DNA of 64,000 bases from Adiantum capillus-veneris (GCA_014529385.2 CM043960.1:72927910-72991909); one strand, 5' to 3'. Shown: positions 9,728-22,831, counted from the stretch's first letter. The notes: generated by a model not told the origin, from the sequence alone. Numbers and translations are program-made.

Positions 9728-11312
9728 ATCATTGACGGTGGAGGAGGAGACACGCCTCCAACTTTTGATAGAAAAGTCCATAACAGAGGACCACAAGGCA
9801 GCCTTGGAATGGCAATCAAGAATGCTACATGATGTAGGAGTCCATGGGCTGGCTGCAATTGTGCTTAGGGAGGACTAGATGCAACCCACACTCCCATATC
9901 TTCTCCTAAAGTATGAAGTGATAATAATAAAGAAGAGAGTTGAAACAAAAGCTATGGAGCCAATATATGAAGGAGATGTCAAGAATATAGAGGCTACAAC
10001 AAAAACAGTGGATTCTCAACCAAGATGGAGGATAGCCTAGCTCATAAAGTACCCAATATTTTTGAAATATTTGGTGGAGGCCCCAATAATCATTTGTGAT
10101 CACCTCTAATTATTCTTCCCCGTCCCTCGTGTCCGCCCTTGGGAAAGTCATTTTAGAATCCTAAAGAAACATACCACTCTATGCCACCACCCAAGGAAGG
10201 AGTGAGAATAAGTATCTCTTATATGGTGAAAACCTTGAAGGGCACCATAAGATCTTATTTATTCTCTTCCCTACTTGATCTACAGAAGGTCCACTGTGAA
10301 AGCAACACCATCAACGTGTTAGCAACAGCAAGGGATTCCATCCAACGCCTGTGCGATTCTGACGACGTTGTGAAGCGAGCTCCTACGGGCTTTCGAGTGA
10401 GTTTTTGTGCAAAACAGGTATCTGTTTTATGAGTTATTTGTACCTATGAGTTCACAGGAAGTAGAGCTATTCGTTAGGACCATATGCAACAAAAAATGGT
10501 AATCTATATTTTGTTGCCTGTCTTTATACACGCAATTGTTGCAAGAGGTAGTTAGAGTCCGAATATCAAGTCAAAATCCATAGGGTATTTATCTCGTTAT
10601 GAGGAGAGTATATCCTGTGAGTTTTGTGACATTTTGAATGCATTTGACCTAGTTTCGGATAGCATGAGCATCATAGGTTGGAATGCTTTCACTAGTGCAT
10701 AAGAACGCTTAGATTTGATTTCCTTGATAAGAGATTGTCTTAGAAGGTTGAGAAGGTGGTTGACACCCATCTTCTTGTTTACAAGCACCTACGGGTTAAG
10801 CTTCACCCTTGGCGGACATAGAGGTGTTGGTTCTATTCTCGTTATGCTAGCGCACACTTGCGGCGTATCCGCCAACAATATCCCATGTAGACCCCTTCAA
10901 AACCTTCAAAGCCCATTAAACATTTTTAAAAAATACATGGATATGTATACATTGAGAATCTATGCATATACTATTTTTAAAATAAAAATTGTTGACTTGT
11001 TTTAGGCCTCAAATGCATGCATGCTATTAAATTTAAAAGCCAATTTTACGGGTTCTTACTATTCTTAGTTTTTTTTTTTTGAAAATACTTTTTTGGGACA
11101 AATGGTGTACTAGAATTTTCCTCTGTCTCATAGGTCCTCAATGATATCTTGTGATCATGGTTTCTTGAAAAATAGGTAGTCTTAGAGCCAGATTTATCTA
11201 ATGAGGTGCCAAGCCACTATTGTGGCTCAAACACAAACCTAGTGCTAAGCTTTGGTTATTTCTAGCTTGTGTGATGTAAAGGAACCTCTATTTTTTTATG
11301 ATGCACAAATTT
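9728..11312. other. unassigned spacer
   Basis: I see no domain, repeat pair or convincing coding frame. Short open frames at 9906-10103 (minus), 10181-10432 (plus) and 10715-11005 (plus) have no recognisable family. The interval is AT-rich toward the copia relic that follows. Confidence 0.5.
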
Positions 11313-12800
11313 TTTAAAATTAGATGGCTTCCATGCAATCAGAATATGATGCACTTATAGAAGACGTCACATGGACTTTATGTGATTTTCCACACAACGA
11401 AAAGGCCATTGGTACAAAGTGGGTTTACAACTTGAAGCGTAAGCTAGATGGTGAGATTGATCACTATAAGGCTTGACTTGTTGCAAAAGGTTATGCACAG
11501 CAGAAAGGCATAGATTATGAAAAGACTTTTGCTCCCACTTTTCGTATGACTACTGTGCATTTTCTAGGTCATTGGTAGCTTATTTTGGACACGATGTACA
11601 TCAATCATACATTGTTACTACTTTCTTGTAGGTGACATATTTGTGGAATTTTATGTAACGTAGACTTGTGATTTTGTCAAGAAAGGACAAGGGGATAAAG
11701 TGTGCAAATGTAAGAAATCTTCTATGGGTTGAAGCAATCTCATCATGCTTGGTATGAGAAAGATGACACTCATTTGCTCAAACGAGGCTTTTGTAACAGT
11801 CCAACAAAAAGCACTTTGTATGTAAAGCGTGAGGGTGATGTACTTCTCATTATTGTTTTATATAAGGATGATATGATGATCATTTCTCCGAATGAGATTC
11901 ATGTTTTTGAATTTAAGACTGATCTAAATGATACTTTTAAGACAAAAGATTTGAGGTTGTTGCATCATTACTTGGGCATAAAGTTTAAGTAGTGTCATGG
12001 TGGTATTGCCTTATGTCAAACAAGTTACATAGAATCATTGCTATATAAGTTTGGACTTTAAAATTTCAAACCTATTGCCACTCCCATGGAAACAAGTCTG
12101 AAGTTAAGTCTTCATGATGATGGTGATCTTGCCAGTGTCACTCTTTACCAAACTATTGTTAATATCCTTATTTATGTATGCAACACGAGGCCAGATATTC
12201 AGTTTGCAGTCTCACAGGTCAACGGATTTTTCATAGCCCAGAGTATAAGCATTGGCAAGCTGTTATGCAGATATTTTGCTACTTGAGTGGAAAAGGGAAA
12301 TTTACATCTTGGGTTGTTTTATCCCAAGTGGGGATCATTGCTGCCAGATTTACATGTTTTTTCAGACTCAAATTAGGATGGCTGTTATGACATCCGAGTG
12401 TCCCCGAATGGTTTTTTTTTCATGCTTGGCCATTCATGCATATCATGGCCGATCAAGAAGCAATCTATTGTGGCCACTTTCAATTGTGCGGTTGAGTATA
12501 CGGCAGTCTTCACAGCTACGGTTGAGTACATATGGCTCACATGCCTTATTGATAATTTGGGTGTTGGATAGGACACTGTCAACATCATCTACACTAACAA
12601 TCAAAGCACATTGGCAATTGCAAGAAACCCAATTTTTGATGCTCGCACAAAGCACATTGAGGTGCATTACCACTATGTTAGAGAGAAACTCCTAATAGGA
12701 GAGAGCAGCTTGCCTTATGTGCCAACATAGGACAACCTTGCAAATCTTTCCACAAAGGCATTATCTTGTGAGAAGTTCAAATCTTTTTGCAAAGCTTAGG
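11313..12800 (+). pseudogene. Ty1/copia reverse transcriptase and RNase H relic
   Basis: The plus strand starts at a typical copia RT entry, AIGTKWVYNLKRKLDGEID, then KGYAQQKGIDYEKTFAP. After a gap it continues with SLYG-like residues and VLYKDDMMII, where the copia YVDD box has become YKDD. Then come the SYIESLLYKFGL connection and RNase H, with KHIEVHYHYVREK and STKALSCEKFKSF near the end (12640-12800). Stops and shifts break it throughout, for example at 11475 and 11990. Gag, protease and integrase are not found upstream, so the relic is 5'-truncated. The order and motifs make the family assignment firm. Confidence 0.85.
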
Positions 12801-12889
12801 GCTTACTCCCCTTTGTGGATTGATCATGTTGTCAGGGCATGGCACTTCCCTATACTCTATGTTCTAGCTCTCATTCATTGCATCACTCC

Positions 12890-13125
12890 TAGGGGGGGAT
12901 TTTGACCATACATATGAGGTAGTGATGTGTGTGAACACACTTACAACCACCGAGGAACATTTTCCCTCACTATGAGTTTTTTCCCCCGTGCATTGTATAT
13001 ACATCCATCACTCTAGGGCTAACTTATCTTTCATTGTGCACTTAGAAATGCATACCCTCTATTGTGTGCCTTGATCTTCCTTCATCTTCTCCAAGTTGTA
13101 TGTGTTTCCCTGCAACCCTATTTCC
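12890..13125 (+). repeat. polypurine tract and probable 3' LTR of the copia relic
   Basis: AGGGGGGGAT at 12891-12900 lies about 90 bases after the end of RNase H, where a polypurine tract is expected. A TG dinucleotide at 12903 could start the 3' LTR. The far boundary is not visible because no second LTR was found; the end given is approximate. Confidence 0.45.
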
Positions 13126-13199
13126 AAAAATATACTTGACTAGATGGGAAGAAGCTAGAGCCACTATGAAGAACAATTCTCAAATCACTATTGCATTCT

Positions 13200-13985
13200 T
13201 ATATGAGTGCATTTTTTATGCAATATGGACTTCCTATTGAGCTTGTAAGTGATCAAAAAGTGTATTTCTCAATGAGGTGATAGAAATTTGTTGAACAAGT
13301 TTATGATTATCCATAATAAATCTGCACCATATCATCCTTAGGCAAATGGCCAAGTCAAACATACAAACAAGCTCTTAAGCTCAATGCTTACTAAGATTGT
13401 AAGCTCCAAAATAATTGATTGGGAAATGAATCTTTATTCAGATTTATGGGATTATAGAGTTTCATTCAAAATGACTTTAAACACCGCTCCATGCAACTCA
13501 ATCTACAAACCTGCTATCTTACCAATGGAGTTTTTGTTGCCAACACTCAGAGTTGCACACGAGTTAGAGTGGGAAGGTCATGATTTGTCACAATGAATCA
13601 AGGATTTGGAATAGTTAGGTGAGTAGAGACTAGCCACTATAGCACACATATATGCTCAAAAAAGAAAACAAAAACAATTCTTTGATTCACATTTTCTGAC
13701 AAAAGTTTTTAAGCCAGGATATTTGTTACTCGCTAAAGTAGCACATCTCTAAATTCAAGAAAAAGGGACATGGTCCTTTTTTAATTGAGAGTGTTTCACC
13801 AAGTGGGAGGTTATATTGGCCCACCCTAGATGAGGAAGTAATGGAAAATTGGATTAGTGGATGCTGCTTGAGAAATTATCATTTACCATTGGTTGATGAT
13901 CTTTTTCAAAGAAGACATGCAGCTAAGGAACAAAAGCTTAAACAACAACACGTGATTGAGGAAGCTCAAGAGGAGTTGTGCATTT
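13200..13985 (+). pseudogene. Ty3/gypsy integrase relic
   Basis: The plus strand encodes GLPIELVSDQ (second catalytic aspartate), then SAPYHP followed by a stop and ANGQVKHTNKLL. In the latter the lysine of QVK sits where the catalytic glutamate is usual. The typical integrase C-terminal core follows (NTAPCNSIYKPAILPMEFLLPT, 13480-13560). The frame is open at 13384-13596 and broken elsewhere. After it come a KRKQKQFFD segment and an SH3-like tail. No LTR can be tied to it. Confidence 0.75.
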
Positions 13986-13990
13986 GAATC

Positions 13991-14398
13991 TTGAAATTCA
14001 AAGCCACAATGCGACCAATACCTAAAGTCTTGCGAACAAATACACTTCAGATTCATCCTCAGCACTTTAATCAATCTTTAAAAAAAGATGAAGTGGAAAC
14101 ATATGATGAATGGCTGAATGGATTTGACATGAAGATAATAGTCACACTAAGAAAAGGATTCCAAGTCAAAGCACTCGTAGATGCAGATACTCAGCTCAAT
14201 GTAGTAGACTATTTGACATACAAAAAGGTGACCACCCAACCATTGGAGCACTGTAGGACTAAAGTCAAGGGCTATCATAAGGAATTCACTCCAACATTGG
14301 GTTTGGTCAATCTCAATATCTTTGTGCACAGATTTCCATGTCCACATACGTGTTTTTGCATCCCTGAAGGATATTGTACTAGGAGTTCGATGGATTAG
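13991..14398 (+). pseudogene. possible gypsy protease-region fragment
   Basis: The frame is open for 135 codons. It contains FQVKALVDADTQLNVVDYLT, which resembles a retropepsin active-site strand with D-A-D in place of D-S/T-G, followed by a conserved-looking VTTQPLE segment. It is similar in layout to the protease-like segment at 63774-63980. The key glycine is missing, so it would be inactive. It lies in the same orientation as the integrase relic just before it, but in the wrong order for one element. Confidence 0.45.
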
Positions 14399-14819
14399 AA
14401 CATACAAAGCTGTCTAGGATTGTGATGACAAATTTCTCAAATTAACACTCTAATGAGGATAGTTAAGAGTACCATTTTCTCATAACCAAGAAGAGTGGAA
14501 AGAGGCACTCAAGGATCCTAAGTTCCTTGACAGCAATGTCAACTCCGCCTCGGCCCCAAATGTCAACTATCCAACACAGAATCCACCCTCATAGCATCAA
14601 CATGCAAGGAACCAAGCAATTTTGGTTACCAAAAGCTCAGTTCACCAACAATCCTAACTAGATTTGGGTACCAAAATAACTATTTACCTACCCTAGGCAA
14701 TCACTATTGACTCCTCCACAACCCTACCCCAATAAGACCAAGTAGTTACATCAGCCTCAGTGGAAGTGGATACCAAAGAAGTAGTGTGAAGCCAATCCCC
14801 AACCCAAGCTAGTGTACAA

Positions 14820-15197
14820 ATGGCATCCCAAGGCCACAACAAGCAAAGTGACGTACAAGTGGGTTTCAAACCTTCAGTCACCATCAGCACAACAGAGTGT
14901 TTTAAACTCCCCCAAAACACTCAAAAGGTACGGAAAGATATCGTTTCTCACAAACCAAAAGACTTAGATGATCACTACATGTACAAACAAGAGTTTCTAC
15001 GTCTTTGGGCTGTATGGGTGAAAAATATTGCTAACCCTGGTGATGGTGCAGAGTTCTTAAAGAAGGAAATATTCATAGCCGGTCTCTTTTCCACACTCAA
15101 GATAAAAGTTGAGACGGGTGCACCTGCTACTATTAGCAGCAAGCTAACTTGGATACCATTTTTCGGAGATCTCATTGTAAAAACTTTATTATATTGA
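14820..15197 (+). pseudogene. possible gypsy gag fragment
   Basis: The frame is open for 125 codons. Its second half (EFLRLWAVWVKNIANPGDGAE and EIFIAGLFSTLKIKVETGAP) has the alternating aromatic and charged pattern seen in gypsy capsid C-terminal regions. No zinc knuckle follows. The assignment rests on resemblance only and is tentative. Confidence 0.3.
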
Positions 15198-16060
15198 TGA
15201 ATCGAGAATATTGTAACTCCTATTTTTCGGATAAACTTTGTAATTGATGAGTTGAGGCTACAAGCTTCCAGATTGTATCAACCTGTCTTTATCTATCTGT
15301 AGTTAGAGCTCCCAAATTATTAGTTTTGACGACCAAAAACCTTGGCTAAGGTATAAAAGCCAGGTTTTGTAAGTTATTGTTAAGTTTTGGATAATGAAAT
15401 ACATAGCGTGAGCTAACGGTGCTCACTTCTCTCCTTCTCGCGCTTCCTACTCCCTCCTCGGTTGTCACATTGTAGTCGCGTCTGTTGTGTTGCAACCGCA
15501 TGTAAGAGCTCTACGCACTAACGTACAAGCATTTCACAGTAATTTGTAGCTTTTGGGGTCACCGATCTGCTGACTAATCTCATAATAAGTAGGAATTTAC
15601 ACCTCAAAATCAAAAACTAAGTGTAGGTGGGGTATTGGGGCATCATTGCTAAGCATTTAGATGCATTCTCGGTCAAGAACAACTAGGTCAAAAATCCATA
15701 GTTGTTAATAATCGTGATTTTTTCACTTGATCTAACGTGGGATTTGAGACCATAAACATGTGTTCTTAGGTCTTATAAACATGTCCTAGAAGTTTCGTTA
15801 CGTTTGGATTTCATTTGATGATGTAACGGATGTGATCTGTTTGTCGATGAGCAATTGGCTTTTGGTGATTTCAGTCACTTGAGTGTAGCTTGAGTTAGAT
15901 GCTAGTTGTTTTTTTTTTCCAAGAGGTTGAAAACCTCTTGTAACCTCTATGCACTAGTCGAGTCATATTCGTCCCATGGATTGACAATTTAATCGTGGTT
16001 CTCGTTGCATAGGAGTGAGGTTAGACACCCGTCCCACAACTACCTTTGATGCAGCTAAAA
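15198..16060 (+). other. LTR-like non-coding stretch
   Basis: TATAAAAGCC at about 15353 is followed by a pyrimidine-rich segment (CTTCTCTCCTTCTCGCGC), as in the promoter part of plant LTRs. No second copy was found in the window, so boundaries cannot be set. A perfect 8-base inverted repeat, AAGAGGTT/AACCTCTT, lies at 15921-15939. No coding frame is recognised. Confidence 0.3.
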
Positions 16061-17341
16061 CTAGGGATGTTTGAAGTATAGAAAACTCAAGTGCCTAAAG
16101 GGAGAGGCTCCAATAGAGGTTCCTAGATCCAAGGCATCCACAAAGATTCCTGACGTAACAACTGAGGTGATTGAAAAGTTAAATGAATCCTTAAGCAACT
16201 TGTCAATTCACCTTCTACAACCTGTAGGTCCCAAGGGACAAACAAAGAAATCTGAGGAGTGAGAGCCATGACCTAGGTGACTTTTGCAATGTTTGAATTG
16301 TAGAGAATCTGGACATGGGATGTATACCTTTCCTTGGCCCCGTGGGGAGCCAGGGAGACCTAGCTTGAATTATCCAGTAATGAATGCATGGGAAGGAACT
16401 AGTCAACAACCAATGCTTTTGCAAAGACAAAATGGGCAAAAACCACCTCCACCAAGAGTGTAAGGATTTCCACCTTTGCCAGATCCAAATGTGCATGTGA
16501 CATAGAGGTGAAAAATTCAAAAGAGGTTAACATGGAAGAAAATGGCATTAAGAGTGGCCGAGGAAAAGATAAGGATAAAGAAGGAGTTACGTCACAAAGT
16601 GACCACGGATGAGAACAGAAGACGCAGGAGACCAAGCAAGCCAAGAGGACTCGATGTCATATCAACCTCCAAGACTTTCCTCTTGGACATGGTAGGGCTC
16701 CATACAACCTGTTTGAAGACATGAGAGGTAAGGGTCCTAATATCTCATGGCTTTAGTTTCTTGCATTATGTCCACAAGTTAGGAGGGATTTAACAAAGGC
16801 AATTAGCACTAGGAGAAAGGTAAAAGAGAGCGTGCTTGTTGTAAAAATTGAACAAGCTAAAATGAATGAGGATATTACACTTGTGCTAGATTGTTACATC
16901 AAAGGAAGTTTGGTTAGGAAAGGCCTAGTGGATGAGGGTGCACAAATTCCCATCATGACAGAGGGACTCATGTAGAGACTAGGCATGCACATCCATGAGA
17001 CACCTGAAATCAAAGTGAAAATGAAAAACAATAGCAAGGCCAGGTGCGTAGGTATTTGCAATAATGTTTTTGTGGAAGCCTTTTGCATTAAGAAGGCAAT
17101 GGATTTTTATGTTATTTCTATTAATGGAAGTGACTATCCATTTATCCTTGGAAGACCATGGCTAATGAAAATGAGAGCTTTGCATGATTGGGAAAGTGGA
17201 AAGTTAATTTGCAAGAAAGACAATCATAAGAAGGTTGTCTTTGACATGAAGAAGCAACACCAAGAGGAGATCCATGAATGTTGGGGGTACCATCATAGCA
17301 TAGCTCCAATGACCAACAAAATTATCAATCAAGAGAGATGA
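16060..17341 (+). pseudogene. Ty3/gypsy gag end and protease relic
   Basis: The plus strand runs from a Gag C-terminal region (16071-16262) into a zinc knuckle, CLNCRESGHGMYTF, at about 16296-16340. This is a CCHC whose last cysteine is replaced by phenylalanine. A protease follows: VDEGAQIPIM at about 16930 (a D-G-G-A-Q type active site with the first G changed to E) and YPFILGRPWL at 17140. This arrangement matches the protease of the Tat element at 41100, so the relic is probably related to it. An in-frame TAG near 16975 and several shifts break it. Confidence 0.75.
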
Positions 17342-17344
17342 GCT

Positions 17345-20135
17345 ACCCGGCTAGGGCATGGAAACACTCACACGATTAGTGAGCTAATCATGGCAACACG
17401 AATGGTGACTCTATGAGGTAAGCTTCTCCGCCTATGGAGGAGCTAAGCCACAATGATTGGCAATCTCCACATCCACTTCCCTTCACCTCAAATCAACCCA
17501 ATCACACACACTAATGGTTGCAAGATACACACAACACCAATCCTATCATGCAACACAATAATCACAAGCACGCATTCCTAGATCTATTGAGCACCACACT
17601 CCAATCAAACCTACATGCACACACAGGAAAAAGAGGGATATAACACAAGATTAGAGAGGGATTAACCACAAATTAGTTACAATCTAGCCAATCAAAGCAT
17701 CATTATCAATCACAAGAAGTATGAGAGAGGCATAGTGAAAGAGAATTAAGCATTGATTAGTGTTAATAAAGTCACAAGAGCAAGGAGAAACTCAAGGAAT
17801 CCATAGCCACACACCTCATGAGCTCTCACCAAAGAGTGTCTCAACCAATGAGCTTGAGAACCCTAATTTCTTTTAAAAATTGCCTTATATACCTAGGGTA
17901 AAATATGCAATGTCAGGGCGCCCAAGGCCTTTAGGGCTTCACCACTTACTGAATCTGCAATCTAGGCAGACTAACTGACCTATTCTTTATAGCTTGGAAC
18001 TCCCATTGAGCTCGTAACACATAAAAAATATTACAATGGCCTGAAATAAATCGAGAATTTACAATACATGAACATTTTGGGAAAATGTGTAACTCCAATA
18101 TTTACTGCTTCTTCATGTTGATCTTTGATGTGCATCCGTAAGACTCAGTCTTTAGCAGATTTTGTCAATTGTCGATGACTCAGTTAATATTCCGCCCTTC
18201 CGATTTTACTGCCCGTCCTTGGGCACTGTTGAAAAGTATCCGTGGAGGCTGTGGAAGGTTTTTGATTGGTTGTTGATGGGCTGATTGTCTTCATTTGTCA
18301 TTTAATTTATTGATGAGGTTCAGTTTGCTGCGGCATCTTGATTGGTCCAAATTTGTCTAATGTGAGAGATGATGTTGCATTTGTCCATTGTAATAGCATA
18401 ATGGTGAGGCTAATGTTTATTTATAAAAAATATGTACAAGGGAAGTAGAATGATGAGGCTCTACATTAGGGTCTAATACCTAGATGACCAAAGGGAAAAA
18501 ATCTAGTGGGAAAAAAGTTCCTTTGGGACACGCGCATTATTGGAGTAGTTATGAGCATGGAAACTATTAATAAAGTACTCAAGGGATTATTTGCTGATAG
18601 ATATGGAATTAAGAAAGGAAACAAATATGAGAGGGTAGCATGATGGAACTTTGGTTTGCCTATTGTAGTCCACTCAAGGTGCATAGGTGGAAGCAAAAAA
18701 GAGTTTCTAATGCATATGTCCAATGGTGGGACATCCTATATGCATACATAGAAATGCATGGAAAACAATATGCTATGCAAGAAATATTTTGACAGGAGTT
18801 ATTTAAAAAGATGGTGTAGCTATGAAAGCATATGACATGGCTTTGCAAGCTGGCACCCCTTTAAGAATGGTTTTCATTGTCAAGGATATGTGCTCTCTTC
18901 TTACTGTGCACTGTGCGTGAGTGTTGGACACTCGACCGTGATTAAGTTAATAGACTTTGACTCTTATGCTCATCTCATCCAACATGAGCGACACAACTTA
19001 GATATGCTCAACTCTTCCAGCTTGAGTGTAAGCCTAATAACTACGACTCTTAGCATAGAGTTTATTACGTCTTGAAGCTTTAGGACTAATGCTTCGCTCA
19101 TTTTTTATCTTAGTAGCCCGATTTTGACTATGCCAAAGAGTGTCTTTTTCACCCTGGCGAATTGAACTTTTACATTCATCTGCTTACTACAAACATTTAT
19201 TCAGGTAAAAGTAAGCTTGAATCCTCAAAAAGAGGATTAGTGAAGGACCAAGTTGGTATTGAAGGTTTCTTTTGCCATACTTGTTTTATTGAATCTGCAT
19301 TCATATGTGTTGGGTTTTCCTTCTTTGACTGTGAAGACTCCATTATCTTTTTGATTCTCCAATTAGGCATGTTGATAGGAGTCTTTGATGTTGTTGTAGG
19401 CCTGTGTTTACTATCGGCATTTGGCTTTTGACTAGGAGCATTGGAGGACTTAATAATCCAAATCTCTTTATGACATTTGTATCTCCTTTGCTGACTCTGC
19501 TTTGCTCTAGGTCTTGTTGAGTTCTTGAGATCTTCATGCAAGTCTAGTGTAGTTGCAGTTGGCTTGTGGTTGACTAGTAGCCAGATCTTTGTATAGCTTG
19601 TTTAGAATCCTTTTCCAAGAGGAAGATTCTTTGAGATCTGTCTTTGTTTTGTTTTCTCTTGAGAGTTGTGGCAGACTTTAGCATCTTTTGATTTAGTTCT
19701 ATTGTATACCTACTGCTTAGGTATCCTAGGATATTGCCAAAGTTGATACCTTGCGGGCCTTCTTTCTTGGGAGGGACTTGAAGTTACTTCTTATGCTCTA
19801 ACCTGCGATTTTGGCACCCATATCTGTCTATTACCTCTATAATACTCCTGTTCCTTTAAGCTCCATTGTGATGCTATCCATCCCATGATGTTGTATTTTT
19901 GTGTAGATTTCCTGTCTTTAATACAAACCGGTTCATTCACTTTGACTAAGCTTCTCGGAACAAACACTTGCTTGACTATCTTCTAATTTCTTGAGGACTT
20001 TGGTTGAAATATATAACAACATGAAGATGAAGACAACCTGTTGCAAATTTGTGTGCGGGATAATTCCTCCAAGCTACAAATAACTACAACCATGTCAAAT
20101 TTGTGTGCACACAACTTGTGTTTCAAACCCTCTTT
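17345..20135. other. unassigned spacer
   Basis: No domain is recognised. Open frames at 18890-19075 (plus), 19162-19431 (plus) and 19197-19541 (minus, Lys/Ser/Thr-rich) resemble nothing I know. The first 600 bases are rich in CACA and CAAT words without a clear repeat period. Confidence 0.45.
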
Positions 20136-20142
20136 TGTGTGT

Positions 20143-20382
20143 AGGGGAGGCTTGTGTGTGCCAAACCTCTTTGTGTGAGGAGAATTTTGTGTGCCTACAC
20201 CCATTGTGATAGGGGAGGCAAGTTTGTGTATCTTCATCCTTGTTTTTGTTTGAGGGGAGACAGTTTGTGTGAGTGCAAAATCTTTTGTGTTATTTGCAAC
20301 TATACCCTTATCTATGTGAAACCTGTGGTCAGTCATGTGAACCAAAGTCTTTGTAAAAACCCCAAGGTTGGCTTAAGGGGGA
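20143..20382 (+). repeat. spaced purine boxes leading to a polypurine tract
   Basis: Purine-rich boxes close to AGGGGAGGC, each followed by a TTGTGTG-like stretch, occur at about 20143, 20177, 20211 and 20252, 34-41 bases apart. They end at AAGGGGGAG (20374-20382), a typical copia-type polypurine tract beside an LTR start. Confidence 0.5.
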
Positions 20383-20385
20383 GAT

Positions 20386-20641
20386 TGTAAGGGTAAGCCC
20401 AACTTGAGGCACCATATGGGAATGCCCTCTAGAAACCTAGGAAGGATAAATGCTGACATGGTCCAATAGCAAAAGGATGCAAGCCATCTAGCCAATGATT
20501 ATAAAGCACCAAGCCTATTTGAGAGGCTCTTTTTCTAACTAATCTTTGCACTTTGAGTTATTATCATTGTGTATATACTCTCTCTCTCTCTCTTTATTCC
20601 TTTTCCATGTGTGTAGCTCTAGCCCTAACCCTAACCCAACA
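20386..20641 (+). repeat. probable short LTR (256 bp)
   Basis: The canonical tract AAGGGGGAGAT stands immediately before TGTAAGGGTAAGCCC, and a CA end is available at 20640-20641 (CCTAACCCAACA). Inside is a TATAAAG box at about 20500. No partner copy was seen, so the right boundary is inferred from the TG...CA rule only. Confidence 0.5.
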
Positions 20642-20689
20642 TCATGGTGAATCTTAGGCTACATCCTCCATAGCCAAGCTTTCACCTTA

Positions 20690-21765
20690 GATCTTGGAAA
20701 AGCAGCGATCCAATCCCTTCATCATTTTGTGGTCATTATTGATCACCATGCCTTGAAGTACTTGTTGCTAAATAAATACCAAGTTACATTGATAGCCAAC
20801 CTTCTTTATAGATTTCTCTTCAAGGTAAACACTACACCTGGGTAGTATTTGGATGCCATGCACTTGCTCTCTATAGGATCTTTTTTAGTAGACATGACAC
20901 CTTTAGAGAAACAAACGCTGCTAATGGCAAGAGAGTCTTACACCCTCATGGGAGGTTTCCTATATAAGAGTGGCCTAGATGATATTCTAAGAATATTTTT
21001 TATGCCACATAAAGTGGAGGACATCCTAGAGGCTGCTCACTCCACTGTCACAAGTGGTCACTATCCTAGGCATATAACATCAGAGTGTGTCATGCATAGT
21101 GGCTCGTGGTGGCCATTCATGTTTGAAGATTTAGTAGAGTTTGTCAAAATCTGCGACACTAGCCACAAGCGGTGTACACCCAAACCCACAAGGCAATCCA
21201 TCTGCCCTCTCACTATCTCTATTGCATGACTTCTATTTGAAAGAGGGGAAATCTTTGTAGGACATGTCAACCTGGTAGGTCACCCTAGTAACAAATGTTA
21301 CATTTTAGTGGAAACTGGCCATGCAAAAAAGTGGACCGAGGTAGTTGCAATATTTGATTTCACATCTAGCACACTTGCCAAGTTTTTGTATGAAAATTTG
21401 TTTTGCAAATTTGGTTGCCTTTTGGAAATCACTAGTGATCAGGGCACACATTTTGTGAACGAGTTGCTTGCCATCCTATTTGAAAAGTACAAAAGTTTTC
21501 ATCAAGAGTAGTCATGCTCTTACTACCCAAGGAAAAAGCTCAAGTGGAGGGGATCAACAAGGTCTTAATTGCCTTGCTTTGCAAGGCTTATCACCTACAC
21601 CCTACCTCTTGGCCAAAAGCTATCCTCAATTGCACTTGGGCATACCAAACATCATTAAAAGCAACCACCCAACACAAACCAATTTTACTAGCACTTAGGC
21701 TAGAAGATATGGCACATTTTGAGTTTAATTATGGGTCATCAAGGATGGAAACTCTTTAAGGTGAA
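20690..21765 (+). pseudogene. Ty3/gypsy RNase H end and integrase relic
   Basis: VIIDHHALKYLL at about 20730 is the end of gypsy RNase H. The integrase zinc region follows at 21020-21185 (AAHSTVTSGH, then CDTSHKRC, an HHCC whose first Cys-x2-Cys has become C-x4-C). The core has ETGHAKKWTEV and then LEITSDQGTHF with an aspartate near 21435. The frame shifts at about 21512 into GKAQVEGINK with the glutamate, then WPKAILNCTWAYQTSLK. The order and spacing are those of gypsy integrase. Stops at 20845, 21229 and 21511 break it. Confidence 0.8.
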
Positions 21766-21769
21766 GTCA

Positions 21770-22763
21770 CTAGCATAGCGCACTCAATCACACTTAGCAA
21801 GAGTAACACCCTTAGAAGAGAAAGAGCTTTGGATTCGGAGCACAAAAGCAGGGAGGCCTGGCATGATCGCTACCTTAAGACATGTAAGGTTGGAAAAGGT
21901 TCTGTAGGACTACTATTCAGGCCAAGTATCAAAAGAAGGCGAATAAATTGCTAAACTACCCTTGTTCAATGGCTCGTGCCTCAAGCCTTACCATGAGACA
22001 CAAAGATGAAGCCCAAGAGACAATCTTAGGTGATAACCTTCCTAGCTACCATGTAGCAATTGAAAGTTGATCTCGCCATTAATGCTCATGAGCAATCCAC
22101 TCACACTTACAACCTTAATTAGCTATGATGATGTGTTTGAAATGCTGTCATTGGAGAGAGACAATTGTTTGGCACCTGATTTGACATCTACTTTGATACT
22201 CACCTCCTGTCAAATCGGTCATTTGGAATTTTTTAACTAAAAAACAAGTTGAGTTGGTCAAAGATGACAACCTTATGGATGCTCTTATGAAGGGTCTAGC
22301 TACGGAGCAGTTTACACACTACATAGAGTTGATGGGCATAGGGTGAAGCCATTGATGCTTCATAGGTTGTACATGTTTTATGTACTGGTTTCACTTGGCC
22401 CTTCGAGTGGGCAGTTGTTGGGTACCAGGCCATGTGGCCACTCGACGAATGGACCAACCTGCATCGAAGAACTCTATCCTATTGATAATACTAACGTTAT
22501 AGATCTTCCTACTGGCCAATTTCTCTTGCTTTTCTTTGGCTGCTTTGTGACCAAAAGAAAGATCTTGCCCAAATGATTATTCTTTGTCATCTCATTCTCA
22601 TTATGACTCCATTGCATCACACAAATTTATGTAATGACATGGTTTATCACCTTTACGAAAGCGCTGAGAGTTTTGAGATGATATTTCATCTAGAATGTCA
22701 TCTTTAAGAGTGCATTTAGCTTAGTATACTCAACACACAAATGCATGCATATGCGTGCGTGCA

Positions 22764-22765
<2 letters not shown>
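21770..22765 (+). other. spacer with a possible copia RNase H tail
   Basis: At about 22240-22340 the plus strand reads NLMDALMKGLATEQFTHYIE, resembling the very end of copia RNase H. The rest has no recognised content. The stretch at 21780-21960 may be the decayed integrase C-terminus of the preceding relic. Confidence 0.35.

Positions 22766-22768
<3 letters not shown>

Positions 22769-22829
<61 letters not shown>
22769..22829. repeat. (CA)n microsatellite, about 30 units
   Basis: An uninterrupted CA run, preceded by an alternating purine-pyrimidine ATGCATGCATATGCGTGCGT stretch that extends the alternating tract to about 90 bases. Confidence 0.97.

Positions 22830-22831
<2 letters not shown>

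Noticed and set aside
20620-20638. CCCTAACCCTAACCC as an interstitial telomere
   Set aside because: Only about two and a half units, within a probable LTR end, and not the usual plant CCCTAAA unit.
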